From: Thermanaerothrix solaris
GTDB taxonomy: Bacteria; Chloroflexota; Anaerolineae; Anaerolineales; Anaerolineaceae
Direction of reading: 5' to 3'
Length of the DNA stretch: 64,000 bases
Assembly: GCF_032334255.1 (NCBI RefSeq)
Contig: NZ_JAUHMF010000002.1
Location: 806,001-870,000, forward strand
Shown here: in pieces, positions 22,629-32,100 of the stretch
Layout of the letters: each line of letters opens with the position of its first letter
How positions within the stretch are numbered: the first letter of the stretch is position 1
The notes under the pieces: model-generated
What the model saw: the letters and a program-made list of their open reading frames with translations, nothing else
The model's database searches: none
What the model was told of the DNA's origin: nothing
Position numbers and translations under genes: made by a program

Positions 22629-23666
22629 ATGATGGTGCCTTACGTGAAGGATATTCTGTCCCAATCGGAAGGGTTGAGGGATGCTTTAGAAAATTTTGAC
22701 CCGCGGGCATTAGAGGTCGTTCACCAAGTGGTCACCGCCGGCCAATGTGATCGCATTATCTTGACCGGTATGGGCGCCTCATATTACGGGGCTTACCCGG
22801 CCTGGCTGAGGTTGTGTGGCTTAGATCTGCCGGTGGTATTATGGGATACGGCGGAATTGCTGCACTATGCCCTGGGTCAAGTGACTTCACGCACCCTAGT
22901 GTGGGTAATCTCACAATCGGGGGAAAGCGCAGAAGTTCATCGCTTGCTAGAACGACTGGCATCGAAACGCCCTAAACTGCTGATTGGGGTCACGAATAAT
23001 CCGTCCAGCACTCTGGGAAAGGCAGCGGAGGTAGTCCTTCCGTTACATGCGGGGGCCGAGCACACGGTTTCAACCCGCACTTATATCAATACCCTCGCCG
23101 TGACCTTAATGGCAGCAGCAGTGTTGCGGGATGAACCGGTTTCCGCCTGTAAAGAGGCGCTGTGGCAAGGGCAGATGGCGATGGCGGATTATCTTAAGGC
23201 GTGGTCTCACCATCTGGATACGATTCGCGAAATGGCCGACCGGTTGCGCCATCTTTTCCTTTTGGGACGTGGAGCCTCCTTCGCCAGCGCTCAAGAAGGC
23301 GCCTTAGTGCTCAAGGAAGCGGCTAAATTTGCCGCCGAAGGGATGGGTGCGGCACAGTTCCGTCACGGTCCATTGGAGATCGTTGAGACGGGTATTGCGG
23401 TATGGCTTTTCGGTGGTGCGCAGCCAACTGTGGAACTCAACCGTACGCTGGGTCTGGAGATCAAGCAGTACGGTGGCGAAGTCGCTTGGGTTGGCACGCA
23501 ACCGGTTGAAGGATTAACCTGGGTGCCCTTGCCATCGGTACCAGAACTTGCGCTACCCTTAGTGGAGATCCTGCCGGTTCAAGCCCTTTCGGTTGTTTTG
23601 GCCGAAGCCAGTGGACGTGAACCGGGTCAATTCAGGTATATCGGTAAAGTCACTACGCGCGAATGA
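22629..23666 (+). CDS. SIS-domain isomerase/deaminase, GlmS C-domain-like (AgaS/NagB-II type)
   Basis: 345 residues made of two SIS domains without the N-terminal glutaminase of GlmS. First-domain marks are GMGASYYGAYPAW and ISQSGESAEV; second-domain marks are LLGRGASFASAQEGALVLKEAAKF and QFRHGPLEIVE. Stand-alone proteins of this type act as glucosamine-6-phosphate deaminases (NagB-II) or tagatose/galactosamine-phosphate isomerases (AgaS). Placed after a ROK kinase, it would convert the phosphorylated amino sugar to a glycolytic sugar phosphate. No NagA deacetylase is present in the locus. Confidence 0.85.
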   Translation: MMVPYVKDILSQSEGLRDALENFDPRALEVVHQVVTAGQCDRIILTGMGASYYGAYPAWLRLCGLDLPVVLWDTAELLHYALGQVTSRTLVWVISQSGESAEVHRLLERLASKRPKLLIGVTNNPSSTLGKAAEVVLPLHAGAEHTVSTRTYINTLAVTLMAAAVLRDEPVSACKEALWQGQMAMADYLKAWSHHLDTIREMADRLRHLFLLGRGASFASAQEGALVLKEAAKFAAEGMGAAQFRHGPLEIVETGIAVWLFGGAQPTVELNRTLGLEIKQYGGEVAWVGTQPVEGLTWVPLPSVPELALPLVEILPVQALSVVLAEASGREPGQFRYIGKVTTRE

Positions 23667-23673
23667 AGCGGGT

Positions 23674-24102
23674 TTAAAGCGTGTAGCGGTATAAATTGGT
23701 CTCACGACGTACGAAACCGATTTTCTGGTAGAGGCGGTTGGCGGCTTCACGCGAGGGGCGGGAGGTTAAATCTACGGTTTTGACCCCTAACTGCGCCGCG
23801 TGTTCGAGGGCTGCCCGTGTCAGCGCTTCGCCAATGCCGCGACCGCGTGCGGCTTCATCTACGACCACATCTTCAATCCAGGCACGGCGCCCGGTGGGGA
23901 TGCGAAAAACCACGAGGGTCAGGGTGCCGACGATTTGCCCGTCCTCATCACGGGCAAGGAAGAGGATGCTGGCGTCCGAGTTGACCATCTCTTCGAGTTC
24001 TTGACGCGTGGGGGGCAGGCTGGAACTGGAGAGTTGGGGAATCAGGCGTGCAAAGGCTTCGACCATATCATCGGTTACAGCACGGGCAATTTCGATTTGC
24101 AT
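23674..24102 (-). CDS. GNAT-family N-acetyltransferase
   Basis: 142 residues covering a complete GNAT domain: IVGTLTLVVFRIP (beta4), WIEDVVVDEAARGRGIGEAL (acetyl-CoA pyrophosphate loop RGRGIG) and EAANRLYQKIGFVRRE (beta6 region). The best matches in memory are small stand-alone acetyltransferases with unknown substrates. It is convergent with the SIS gene (7 bp apart) and divergent from the hisD leader. A GAGGA ribosome site precedes the ATG. Confidence 0.85.
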   Translation of the reverse strand: MQIEIARAVTDDMVEAFARLIPQLSSSSLPPTRQELEEMVNSDASILFLARDEDGQIVGTLTLVVFRIPTGRRAWIEDVVVDEAARGRGIGEALTRAALEHAAQLGVKTVDLTSRPSREAANRLYQKIGFVRRETNLYRYTL

Positions 24103-24154
24103 GTCGTCCTCACAGGATGGGAGTCTTGGACAATGTGAATTTTACCCTAGAAAC

Positions 24155-24184
24155 TTGACGAGTGGAGGTGGCCCATGCTACACT
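24155..24184 (+). promoter_or_regulatory. Promoter of the hisD leader
   Basis: TTGACG (24155-24160) and TACACT (24179-24184) are 18 bp apart. The -10 is extended by TGC at 24176-24178. The predicted start of transcription, 6-8 nt after the -10, falls on or next to the A of the leader-peptide ATG at 24191. Confidence 0.65.
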
Positions 24185-24190
24185 TGGGGC

Positions 24191-24247
24191 ATGCTCCCAC
24201 GACGTGCTTATAACCATCATCGTCATCATCGCATCCTATCTCCCTAG
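24191..24247 (+). CDS. His-rich leader peptide controlling hisD by attenuation
   Basis: A short reading frame of 18 codons encodes MLPRRAYNHHRHHRILSP and ends in TAG. Four of six consecutive codons (24215-24232) are His codons, the hallmark of histidine-operon leader peptides. In the known mechanism, a shortage of charged His-tRNA stalls the ribosome at these codons and lets an antiterminator form. No ribosome site precedes the ATG, and the promoter places transcription start at or beside it, so it is probably leaderless. A competing short frame (ATG 24175, GGAGG upstream, two His codons) exists but would start upstream of the predicted mRNA. Confidence 0.85.
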   Translation: MLPRRAYNHHRHHRILSP

Positions 24248-24255
24248 CCGGAGCG

Positions 24256-24315
24256 GGTGGCACTGCCCCTTTCCTGAACGACCACGATGTTGACTGAGAA
24301 CCAACCCCCGCCACC
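24256..24315 (+). promoter_or_regulatory. Candidate antiterminator pairing of the hisD attenuator
   Basis: GGTGGC (24256-24261) can pair with GCCACC (24310-24315), which overlaps the left arm and loop of the terminator. The two structures exclude each other, as attenuation requires. GGGTGGC can also pair locally with GCCCC just downstream. Six base pairs is short, so extra contacts or a different pairing may apply. Confidence 0.45.
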
Positions 24316-24333
24316 GGCGGGGGTTTTGTTATT
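24303..24333 (+). terminator. Attenuator terminator before hisD
   Basis: A 10-bp stem (AACCCCCGCC / GGCGGGGGTT) with loop ACC runs directly into TTTTGTTATTTT. It lies 20 bp before the hisD start, 56 bp after the leader-peptide stop. Confidence 0.85.
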
Positions 24334-24352
24334 TTACTTGGATGGAGGAGCC

Positions 24353-25693
24353 ATGAATTTGCGCATCTATGATCCCGAGACAGCACGAAAGACTCTGTTA
24401 CAGCGCCAACCGCCGGATGTGCAGGACGTTCCTGCCGCAGTGCGCGAACGAATCCAGGCGCTTTTCGGAGAACCGTTGACGCCGGCTCAGGCAGTGGCGC
24501 GCATCCTGGCCGATGTGCGTACAGGTGGTGATGCGGCTTTACGGCGTTGGAGCCAGCACCTTGATGGGTGGACTGCCTCGGATTTTCGTTTGCCACCAAC
24601 GGAACTTCAAAGAGCCCTTGCTCATCTTTCCTCTGACCTCCGGGAGGCGTTGGAATCCGCAGCAGAACGAATCGAGGCATTTCACCGCCGCCAACCTCTG
24701 ACCTCGTGGATCACGCAGGATTTAGGCGGCACATTAGGACAACTGGTGCGTCCTTTGCGACGGGTGGGAATTTATGTCCCGGGTGGCTCGGCACCTCTAC
24801 CCTCTACGGTGTTGATGAGCGCCATTCCGGCGCGGGTGGCCGGGGTGCGCGAAATTGTGCTGGTCACTCCACCTCAGCGCGGGAGCGACCGCCCAGCGGA
24901 GATCATTCTGGCAGCAGCGGCACTTGCCGGGGTTAGCGAGGTGTATGTAATAGGTGGAGCACAAGCGATTGCGGCGCTGGCCTATGGCACCGAAACCATC
25001 CCGCGGGTGGATAAAATTGTCGGCCCGGGCAACCTATTTGTTACCTTGGCTAAACAGCAGGTTTTTGGTGTGGTAGGGATTGATGGTTTGGCCGGCCCAA
25101 CCGAAACAGTAGTGATTGCGGATGAAACCGCCAATCCCGAGTGGGTAGCGGCGGACTTGCTGGCGCAAGCAGAGCATGATGTACTGGCGGCAGCCATTAT
25201 GTTAACCCCCAGCGAAACCCTGGCGTATCAGGTGCAGCAGGCAGTAGCGCGCCAGGTGGCCCAACTGCCGCGGAAGGACATTCTGGCGCTTTCTTTGGTT
25301 GGGCGTTCGGGTATTGTGCTAACCCGCGACTTGGAGGAAGCAATCGCACTCTCTAATGCGTATGCGCCTGAGCACTTGAATCTGGTAGTGGCCGATCCCT
25401 GGCGCTGGGTGGAGAAAATTGAGTCCGCGGGGGGAATTTTTGTGGGTGAACATTCGTATGAGGTTCTGGGCGATTATGCTGCCGGTCCCAGCCACGTCAT
25501 GCCGACCGGAGGATCGGCGCGTTTTGCTTCACCGTTAAATGTGTGGGATTTTGTGCGCCTGATTAGCCTGGTAGCACTAGATCCACGTACCGCCGCAGAG
25601 GTGGGACGGGTCTCGGCACAATTGGCGCGCGCCGAAGGATTAGAAGCCCATGCGCGTGCTGCCGATCTGCGGGCCGCGACAGCCAATTCTTGA
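24353..25693 (+). CDS. hisD: Histidinol dehydrogenase
   Basis: 446 residues from ATG 24353, which has a GGAGGAG site 2-3 nt upstream; a longer frame from 24287 would run through the terminator. HisD oxidises L-histidinol to L-histidine in two NAD-dependent steps. Family marks are complete: GIYVPGGSAPLPSTVLM, YVIGGAQAIAALAYGTE, KIVGPGN, AGPTE, QAEHD (zinc/catalytic region), YAPEHLN and GPSHVMPTGGSARF. No other his genes follow; the gene is closed by a strong terminator. Control by the upstream attenuator means expression rises when histidine is scarce. Confidence 0.95.
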   Translation: MNLRIYDPETARKTLLQRQPPDVQDVPAAVRERIQALFGEPLTPAQAVARILADVRTGGDAALRRWSQHLDGWTASDFRLPPTELQRALAHLSSDLREALESAAERIEAFHRRQPLTSWITQDLGGTLGQLVRPLRRVGIYVPGGSAPLPSTVLMSAIPARVAGVREIVLVTPPQRGSDRPAEIILAAAALAGVSEVYVIGGAQAIAALAYGTETIPRVDKIVGPGNLFVTLAKQQVFGVVGIDGLAGPTETVVIADETANPEWVAADLLAQAEHDVLAAAIMLTPSETLAYQVQQAVARQVAQLPRKDILALSLVGRSGIVLTRDLEEAIALSNAYAPEHLNLVVADPWRWVEKIESAGGIFVGEHSYEVLGDYAAGPSHVMPTGGSARFASPLNVWDFVRLISLVALDPRTAAEVGRVSAQLARAEGLEAHARAADLRAATANS

Positions 25694-25705
25694 GCAAACA
25701 AATAG

Positions 25706-25745
25706 AACATCCCCCCATCGGTGTTAGCGGGTGGGGGGATGTTTT
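25706..25745 (+). terminator. Intrinsic terminator after hisD
   Basis: A 12-bp stem (AACATCCCCCCA / TGGGGGGATGTT) encloses a 14-nt loop and ends in TTTT. It lies 12 bp after the hisD stop. Confidence 0.9.
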
Positions 25746-25759
25746 GATCCTTGGGTTGT

Positions 25760-26728
25760 TCAGTACCAGATGCGATACCAGGTTTGGGTTTCGGTTTCCT
25801 GACCCAACGCCTGCACGTTGATTTTTAATGTGATCACGGTTTGCGGTTCAAAACGTCCGGCGAAGAACGTTAGTTGAGTGATGCCGTCGGCATTGGTCTC
25901 GGCGGCGCGGTAGGTCAATCGTAGCCCCTCTGGCCCGATCAAGGTCACTGAAACACTGGCGTTGGCGATGGGGCGGTTATACTGATCGCGCACGATCACG
26001 TAAAGTGTCTGCTGGTCGCCAGAAGGGATTAACGCTTGCGTCACAAAGGCCTGGGCGTGGGGGATCAGTTGAGCGATTATAGCGCTGGGAGGGAGTTCGG
26101 GGCGGGTGAGTTCGGGATCACGGACGATCAGATCGAAATGACGTTTACCCAAGTCGGTCAGGACAACCCGTTCGCCGGGTGGGTTTTCAGGCCACCACTC
26201 AAAGCGGGCCCGTTCAAAGTATTGCACGTAGCGGCGCTCGGCGATTTCCAAATCGGATATGGGCAAGCCGAAATTGGTCAGGCCGTCATTTGCATCATAG
26301 AACTGACGGAAGGCATAACAAACGGATTTGCCATTCTCAAAGCGGCGGCAAGCCAGTGGATCGGTGGGCACAGGCGCCAGGGGACCCGGCCCTGCATAGA
26401 GCAAACTGCCTAGATTGGCAACCTTAACCCGTTCTACCCCGTTAGGTTCGAGGACAAGATCAAAGCGGGCGCGCTGGAAATACTGTACTGTACCCCAGCC
26501 GTGCTCGGTGAGCATCTGAAATTCGCCCGTGATGGGATACCCATACAGGCGCAGGGGATCGGCGACGCTGCGATATTGCGCCAGAAACGCCCCCCGTACC
26601 ACATGCCCATTGAGATACTCAAACTCGGGCGTCGGCGTTTGGGCATACCCACTGCTGGTCAGTATCGCCAGGTAGAGTAGCAAGACTAAAGCGGCGGCAT
26701 AGCGTGTAACTCCCCGCATACTTTTCAT
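25760..26728 (-). CDS. Secreted protein with LGFP-like repeats and an Ig-like domain
   Basis: 322 residues with an N-terminal signal peptide (hydrophobic core about 10-25, then SGYAQ). Two related segments follow: YGYPITGEF...VQYFQRARFDL and FGLPISDLE...YVQYFERARFEWWPEN, similar to the LGFP-type repeats common in exported Chloroflexota proteins. The C-terminal 110 residues (YVIVRDQYNRPIANASVSVTLIGPEG and NADGITQLTFFAGRFEP) look like an invasin/Big_1 Ig-like domain. The protein is likely a surface or wall-associated adhesin-like component. No catalytic motif is visible. Confidence 0.7.
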   Translation of the reverse strand: MKSMRGVTRYAAALVLLLYLAILTSSGYAQTPTPEFEYLNGHVVRGAFLAQYRSVADPLRLYGYPITGEFQMLTEHGWGTVQYFQRARFDLVLEPNGVERVKVANLGSLLYAGPGPLAPVPTDPLACRRFENGKSVCYAFRQFYDANDGLTNFGLPISDLEIAERRYVQYFERARFEWWPENPPGERVVLTDLGKRHFDLIVRDPELTRPELPPSAIIAQLIPHAQAFVTQALIPSGDQQTLYVIVRDQYNRPIANASVSVTLIGPEGLRLTYRAAETNADGITQLTFFAGRFEPQTVITLKINVQALGQETETQTWYRIWY

Positions 26729-26797
26729 TATAGCGAATTTAATCGCAAGTGCAATGCCTAGACAGCAGTTTTTTACGCCATTTTTATGGATTAGGTT

Positions 26798-27937
26798 TTA
26801 TCGGATCTGCCAGCGAATATCGGTGATCCAACGCAAGATGGGTTGGCGGGTGAGCGGATCGGCATTCAAGGCGTCGAAAAGTTGCTTCCATCCGGATTCA
26901 GGGGGGTTATTGATCCCAGAACAGCCACCGCGCTGTTGACAGGCTTGGTATTGTGTCATCACTCCTGCGAATTCCATCGGCAAATTGAACGTAATCGCGC
27001 CGTAGCGGCTGATGGCTTGCCACTGTCGAGCATTAACCCCGCTGGTCGCGTAGATTTCGGGCAACGGCCAGGCGGGCGGTGCACCGTACGAAACGTAATA
27101 AACATCGAATTGCGTCCAGTTGTTGGTTGAAGAATAAACCCAATTGGAATTAACACTCGTGGGACAACCAACGCAAGCACCAAAGTTGTAATAAATGGCT
27201 TGTTTATTATCATTGTCGTCAAACCCGCTTACCCACCCATACGTAACATAAGGGGTGTTCCAACCGGTGAGTTGAGAGTCCCATTCGATATCTATGGCAC
27301 CGGCGATTCTTACCTGACGGCTGTAGCCACTGTCCCATACCCATTGGATGAGGCGTACTACCATTTGGGCCCAGGTTTTGCCGTGTTCATAGGCATAGGT
27401 GCGGCGGGTGTTCTGATTGGTGGTGTTAGAACCATAGCCGCCGTAGTTATTTGTACCAATGGCAACCATAACCTGCGATTCCTGATCCTCAGCACTGCAA
27501 ACCCAATAGCCCTGGATGTAGGCTTTGACGGCAGCTTCGATGGCGTTGATCGGCACATAGTGCCAATAGGGACTGAAAAGGCCGGCGCCGGGTTTGCTAA
27601 GATCTCCCCCGTCAAACCACCCCTGACCGAAATTCAACACCACCAGGCTGTCCTGGGCGCCGGGGAGGGTACGATCACGATTGCCCAGGGCACACCCCAG
27701 GTCATACATGCGGGCGGGTGTTTCATCTTGAATGTAGTAACTGGTGGCAAACAACGGTGTGGGTTGGTAATCGCGGTAGATCACGGGTAAAAAGAGGCGC
27801 GATGTAGCGCTTGCACTTTGGGCTTGAGACGGGATGGGCTGAGTCAGCGGCACAAACACGAAAAGGCTGAGTAAAAAGACAATCAGGGCAAGCGCCCTCA
27901 AGCGTTGGATCGGATTTTCCGTAAAGGACGGCATCAT
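26798..27937 (-). CDS. Secreted protein of unknown function, possible glycoside-hydrolase-like fold
   Basis: 379 residues from ATG 27937; a GTG at 27967 is also possible, and neither has a ribosome site. A signal peptide (hydrophobic segment about residues 16-36, then PSQAQS) is followed by a spacer LFLPVIYRDY typical of exported Chloroflexota proteins. The body is rich in aromatic residues and Asn and has a segment IAGAIDIEWDSQLTGWNTPY that resembles an acidic strand end of a TIM barrel, as in GH25-like or DUF1906-like proteins. Five cysteines suggest disulphides. I do not recognise the family. An extended -10 (TGATATAAT, minus strand, 27998-28006) lies upstream. Confidence 0.65.
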   Translation of the reverse strand: MMPSFTENPIQRLRALALIVFLLSLFVFVPLTQPIPSQAQSASATSRLFLPVIYRDYQPTPLFATSYYIQDETPARMYDLGCALGNRDRTLPGAQDSLVVLNFGQGWFDGGDLSKPGAGLFSPYWHYVPINAIEAAVKAYIQGYWVCSAEDQESQVMVAIGTNNYGGYGSNTTNQNTRRTYAYEHGKTWAQMVVRLIQWVWDSGYSRQVRIAGAIDIEWDSQLTGWNTPYVTYGWVSGFDDNDNKQAIYYNFGACVGCPTSVNSNWVYSSTNNWTQFDVYYVSYGAPPAWPLPEIYATSGVNARQWQAISRYGAITFNLPMEFAGVMTQYQACQQRGGCSGINNPPESGWKQLFDALNADPLTRQPILRWITDIRWQIR

Positions 27938-28061
27938 GTATCTGTCAGGTTGCAAGAACCAGGCCACGGAGTGGCAGGAAATGACGAGGTAAGCGGCATT
28001 ATATCATATGGGGCTTACCATTTTGTAAACTCAAATTCGGGGCAAAACGGCAGGCAGACTA

Positions 28062-28090
28062 TTGTCAGAATATCATCTTTCACATAAGAT
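28062..28090 (+). promoter_or_regulatory. Promoter of the signalling operon
   Basis: TTGTCA (28062-28067) and TAAGAT (28085-28090) are separated by 17 bp, about 95 bp before the first gene, which has an AAGGAGG ribosome site. Confidence 0.5.
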
Positions 28091-28184
28091 TTAAGCAACC
28101 GGTTCAGGCGCTGTGGAGAGCAGGCGGGAATCGTGATCCCTGGTGCGTTAATAACCTGAAGCACGCACCTGTTAAGGAGGCGGA

Positions 28185-29087
28185 ATGAGCAAAGCCCGAT
28201 TACTCATTGTGGAAGATGATGTAGATATTGCAAATATGCTCCGGCTCTTCTTCAAAAGCCAGGGGTATGATGTGGATGTGGCGATGCGCGGCAGTGAGGC
28301 GTTAGAAAAAACCCGCCAGGGCCTGCCGCATTTGCTGGTGTTGGATATTATGTTGCCCGATATTGACGGTTATGAGGTGTGCCGTGCTTTGCGTACCAAC
28401 ATCCGCACCAGTCACATTCCCATTCTCTTTCTGACCCAAAAAGACGAACGTAGTGATAAACTCAAGGGCCTGGAATTGGGAGCGGATGATTATATTACCA
28501 AGCCGTTTGATATCGAGGAACTTAAACTTCGGGTACAAAACGCCCTGGCGCGGGCAGAGCGCGAAAGCCTTACCGACCCGCAGTCGGGCTTGCCGTCCGG
28601 GCGTCTGATCGAGGATCAACTGCGCAAGGTCATTCGCCAACCCGATTGGGCGTTTATGGATATTCGCATCAACTACTTTGATGCCTTCCGCGATGTTTAC
28701 GGCTTAATTGCGGCCAACGATGTGGTGCGTTTCACGGCAATGTTGCTGAGCGAAGTGGTAGATGCCGTGGGGACTCCCAATGACTTCATCGGACACGCAG
28801 GCGGAGATAACTTTGTCATCTTCACGGCCAGCCAAGTCGCCCCACGCTTGAAAGAAGCCTTGAAACAACGCTTTGGCGAGGCTGTTCTCAGCCATTACAA
28901 CTTTATTGATCGCCAACAGGGGTATATCTTGGCCCCAGGTCGGGGGGGCGAAATGGTCAAGACCCCTTTTATGAGCCTGGCTATTGGTGTGGTGACCCCT
29001 GCAACGCATTCATTTACCGATATTCGCGAGATCACTGAGGTCGCGGCTGAAGAGCGTCGTCGCGATGCTCTGCTTGCCGCCGGATAG
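28185..29087 (+). CDS. Response regulator: REC domain plus degenerate GGDEF domain
   Basis: 300 residues. The receiver domain (residues 4-122) has the acidic pair Asp11/Asp12, phosphorylation site Asp54 in LLVLDIMLPD, Thr84 and Lys106. A short linker leads to a GGDEF-type fold (DPQSGLPSGRLIEDQL at its start). The signature reads GGDNF at residues 206-210 instead of GG(D/E)EF, and the usual metal-binding Asp near NYFDAFRDVYG is Asn, so diguanylate cyclase activity is unlikely. It may bind GTP or c-di-GMP or act as a dimerisation output. It is first in the operon, 15 bp before the giant kinase. Confidence 0.85.
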   Translation: MSKARLLIVEDDVDIANMLRLFFKSQGYDVDVAMRGSEALEKTRQGLPHLLVLDIMLPDIDGYEVCRALRTNIRTSHIPILFLTQKDERSDKLKGLELGADDYITKPFDIEELKLRVQNALARAERESLTDPQSGLPSGRLIEDQLRKVIRQPDWAFMDIRINYFDAFRDVYGLIAANDVVRFTAMLLSEVVDAVGTPNDFIGHAGGDNFVIFTASQVAPRLKEALKQRFGEAVLSHYNFIDRQQGYILAPGRGGEMVKTPFMSLAIGVVTPATHSFTDIREITEVAAEERRRDALLAAG

Positions 29088-29102
29088 GCGGTTTGGCGGA
29101 TC

Positions 29103-32100
29103 ATGTCACCAGCGACTTTGTTTTGGGGTGTGCTCTTCGTCCTTGTAGGCGCAGTAGCCTGGGGGGCAACGCGTTGGTTAATGCGGACGTTGCCGGGAGC
29201 GCGACTCACTTCAAGGTCTGTTGTTGCGATAGAAAACGAGCGTGGTGACGGCCTAAGCGAGGCGGTCATCGTGATCCAACCCGGTGGTCGGGTAACTTGG
29301 TTGAATGAGTCTGCCCGAACGTTATTTGATCTCCCTGCGGACACTCATCCTAACTTGGAAATGCTGGCGCGCAAAGTGCGCCCGCCGGAACTTTTCCTCG
29401 GCTTGTGTGCCCATGGTGGGCAAGATTTGGTAACCTTGGGGGGACGCACGGTTGAGGTGCGCGTTTTGGCCACCCCTCTGGATGGGCAGGCCTACCGTCT
29501 GGTGTGGTTGCGAGAAGCCAACTTGGCTAGTGAACTTGCGCGCGAATCGGCTCTGCCGGCGCAGACTTTGCAAACATTTTTACAACTCACCCAGGCGATT
29601 GCGGCTAGCCTGGACTTAAATGAGACGTTACAAGCCGTTCTGGACAGCCTGGAACGCTTGTTACCGGCCGATATTTGGGAAATTACCCTGTGGGATGCAG
29701 AAGCAGGCGTGCTGTGGCCTTATCGGCGCCTGGCAGGACATCGATTGGAGCGGGTACCTCGCGGCTATGCTCTGGATGAGGGCTATTCTGGCTATTTGGC
29801 ACGCACCCGGCGTCCTCTTCTTCTCTCACGGGTTGAGGAACGTTCTGACTTGCATCAGGCCATTGATCGGCAGTCTTACCCTCTACGTTCTTATATGGGA
29901 GTGCCGCTGATTGTCGGCAAAGAACTAATTGGGACGTTGGAACTGGGTTCTCTCACGCCAGATCATTTTCAACCCCCGGATCTTGAATTACTGCGGTTAA
30001 TTTCGGGGCAGGCGGCAATTGCCATTCATCATGCCTTGCTTTATCGCCAGGAACAGCGGCGAGCGACAGAGCTGGCCGGGCTGGCGCAGTTCGCTCAAGC
30101 GTTTGGGTCGGTGCGCGATCCCCGGGAACTTTTCGAGCGGTTGATCAACAGCATTCTCCCCTTGCTTCCGGTCAACATCTTGGGATTTCTGGTGTTCAAT
30201 GAAAATACGCGGCGTTTGGAAGCCCAGGCACCGTTTATTGGGCTACCACCTGAATTCCTGGACATGTATCGAGTGCCGGTCGGAGCGAACTCCCCCCTGG
30301 AGAGGGCTTTGCTGGAGCAAGATGTTCTGATTACCGAAAATGCTGTGGAGGATTCACGCTGGCACGAATTGGGATTACACCATTTGGCGGTGGCGGCTGG
30401 GTTGCGTGAGACCGTGCTGGTGCCGTTGGCTTCGGTGGGGCGGATCTTAGGATATATGCAGGCATCCAACCGCCTCAACGGAGGAATGTTCACCCAGGAT
30501 GAAATTCGTTTAATGATGATTATTGCCAATCAAGCGGCACCAATTATTGAAAATGCCACTCTCGTTCAGCAGAGCCGTCAACGAGCACAACGGGCTGAGG
30601 CGTTGCGTCGGATTGCCAGTTTGGCCAGTTCTGCCGCGACGCTGGATGAGATTTTAAAGTATTCCTTGCAGGAACTAGTGCGTCTACTTCGTGCCGATTG
30701 CGCTGCTATCTTTTTGCTCAATACCAACCGCACAGCACTCGAATTACACCGCTTTTCATATTTCGGCGAAGTTGTACGGGATGGAGGGGTGATCCCGCGC
30801 CTGTTGGTAGATGATCCGCAGTTTCCTTTTACCGTAACGGGTAGTCAAGATGCACTCCACAGCGGTCGCTTATCCTTTGAAACCACCTTAATCCCTTACT
30901 ATCAACATCTGCGCCAGACTTGGGAGGTCGAATCGGTTGTGGTTGTGCCCCTGGTGGTGCGCAATGAAGGGATTGGTGAAATCTGGGTGGGTAGTCGGCG
31001 TCCTGAGCAGTTTGATCATGCGGATCTTCAACTGATGTTTACGGCAGCGGGGCAGTTAGCCGGTGTCGTTGAGCAGGCCACTCTGCGGGCTCAAACCGAT
31101 GAGACCCTACGCCAGCGGCTGGAGCAGTTGACTGCTCTCAATCGCATTACACGCGAACTGAGCACATCACTTGACCTTGAGCACTTGATGGAAATTGTTT
31201 ATGAGGAAGCCTTGCGCATTACGCGCGCTGACTGTGGTAGTCTGATATTGTTTGATTTACAGCGGGCATCTCAGGGCAATAAATGGCCGTTACGCTTGAA
31301 CCTGGGTGAACCGATACCAACGGAACTGGGGGCATTGGAGCGACAAGCACTGCAAACTGGACTTCCAGTTAATGTAAATGGGGAAGAAATCTCCTCAGAT
31401 ACGGTTGCTCTTCTTCATGAGGGAATAACTTCACTGTTGATTGTGCCCATCTTCTATCGCCAATATCCAGCCGGTTTGATCCATTTACATGCCCGCCAGG
31501 TTAATCATTTTGGATCCGCCGTCACTGAGGTTGTGCAATCGTTGGCCGCACAGGCCAGCGTGGTTCTCTCAAATGCCTTGCAATACGAAGAACAGGTGCA
31601 GCGCAGTGAGTTGGTGCGACGGCAATTGGAGACCTTTGCCGAACTTTATCGAGTATCGTCGTTTCTCTGGCCCGATCAATCTCTGGAAGATGCATTGGCA
31701 GCAATTGCGCGGGCGATTACGCAAGCCACGCCTTTCCGTGCGGTGTTGATCAGCGTCTATGATCCTGAGAAAGCACATTTGGTGCGCAAGATTAGCCGTG
31801 GACTTACCCCAGAGCAGTGGGAAGAAGTTCGTCAGCGCACCTTGCCCTGGTCGGCGTTGGAGGCAGTGCTCCGTCCTGAGTTTCGTTTAGATACACTTTA
31901 CTACATCCCGGCAGATAGAACCCCGGTCTTGCCCGACTCTATTCACTGGGTCAATGTTATGCGCCCTGAGGATGAGTTGCCCGTAACGGAAGATATGTGG
32001 CACCCGGATGATTTGCTTTTGGCGCCGCTCTATGATGACACAGGCCAGCCGTTGGGCTTAATCAGTGTGGATGACCCTAGTGATGGTCGCCGCCCGGATC

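Noticed and set aside
24175..24213. Alternative leader frame (12 codons, two His) with a good ribosome site before hisD
   Set aside because: It would begin upstream of the predicted transcription start and has fewer, dispersed His codons. It remains possible if transcription starts further upstream.
27200..27790. Plus-strand frame of 196 codons opposite the secreted protein
   Set aside because: No domain or ribosome site; the minus-strand gene has a signal peptide and a promoter.
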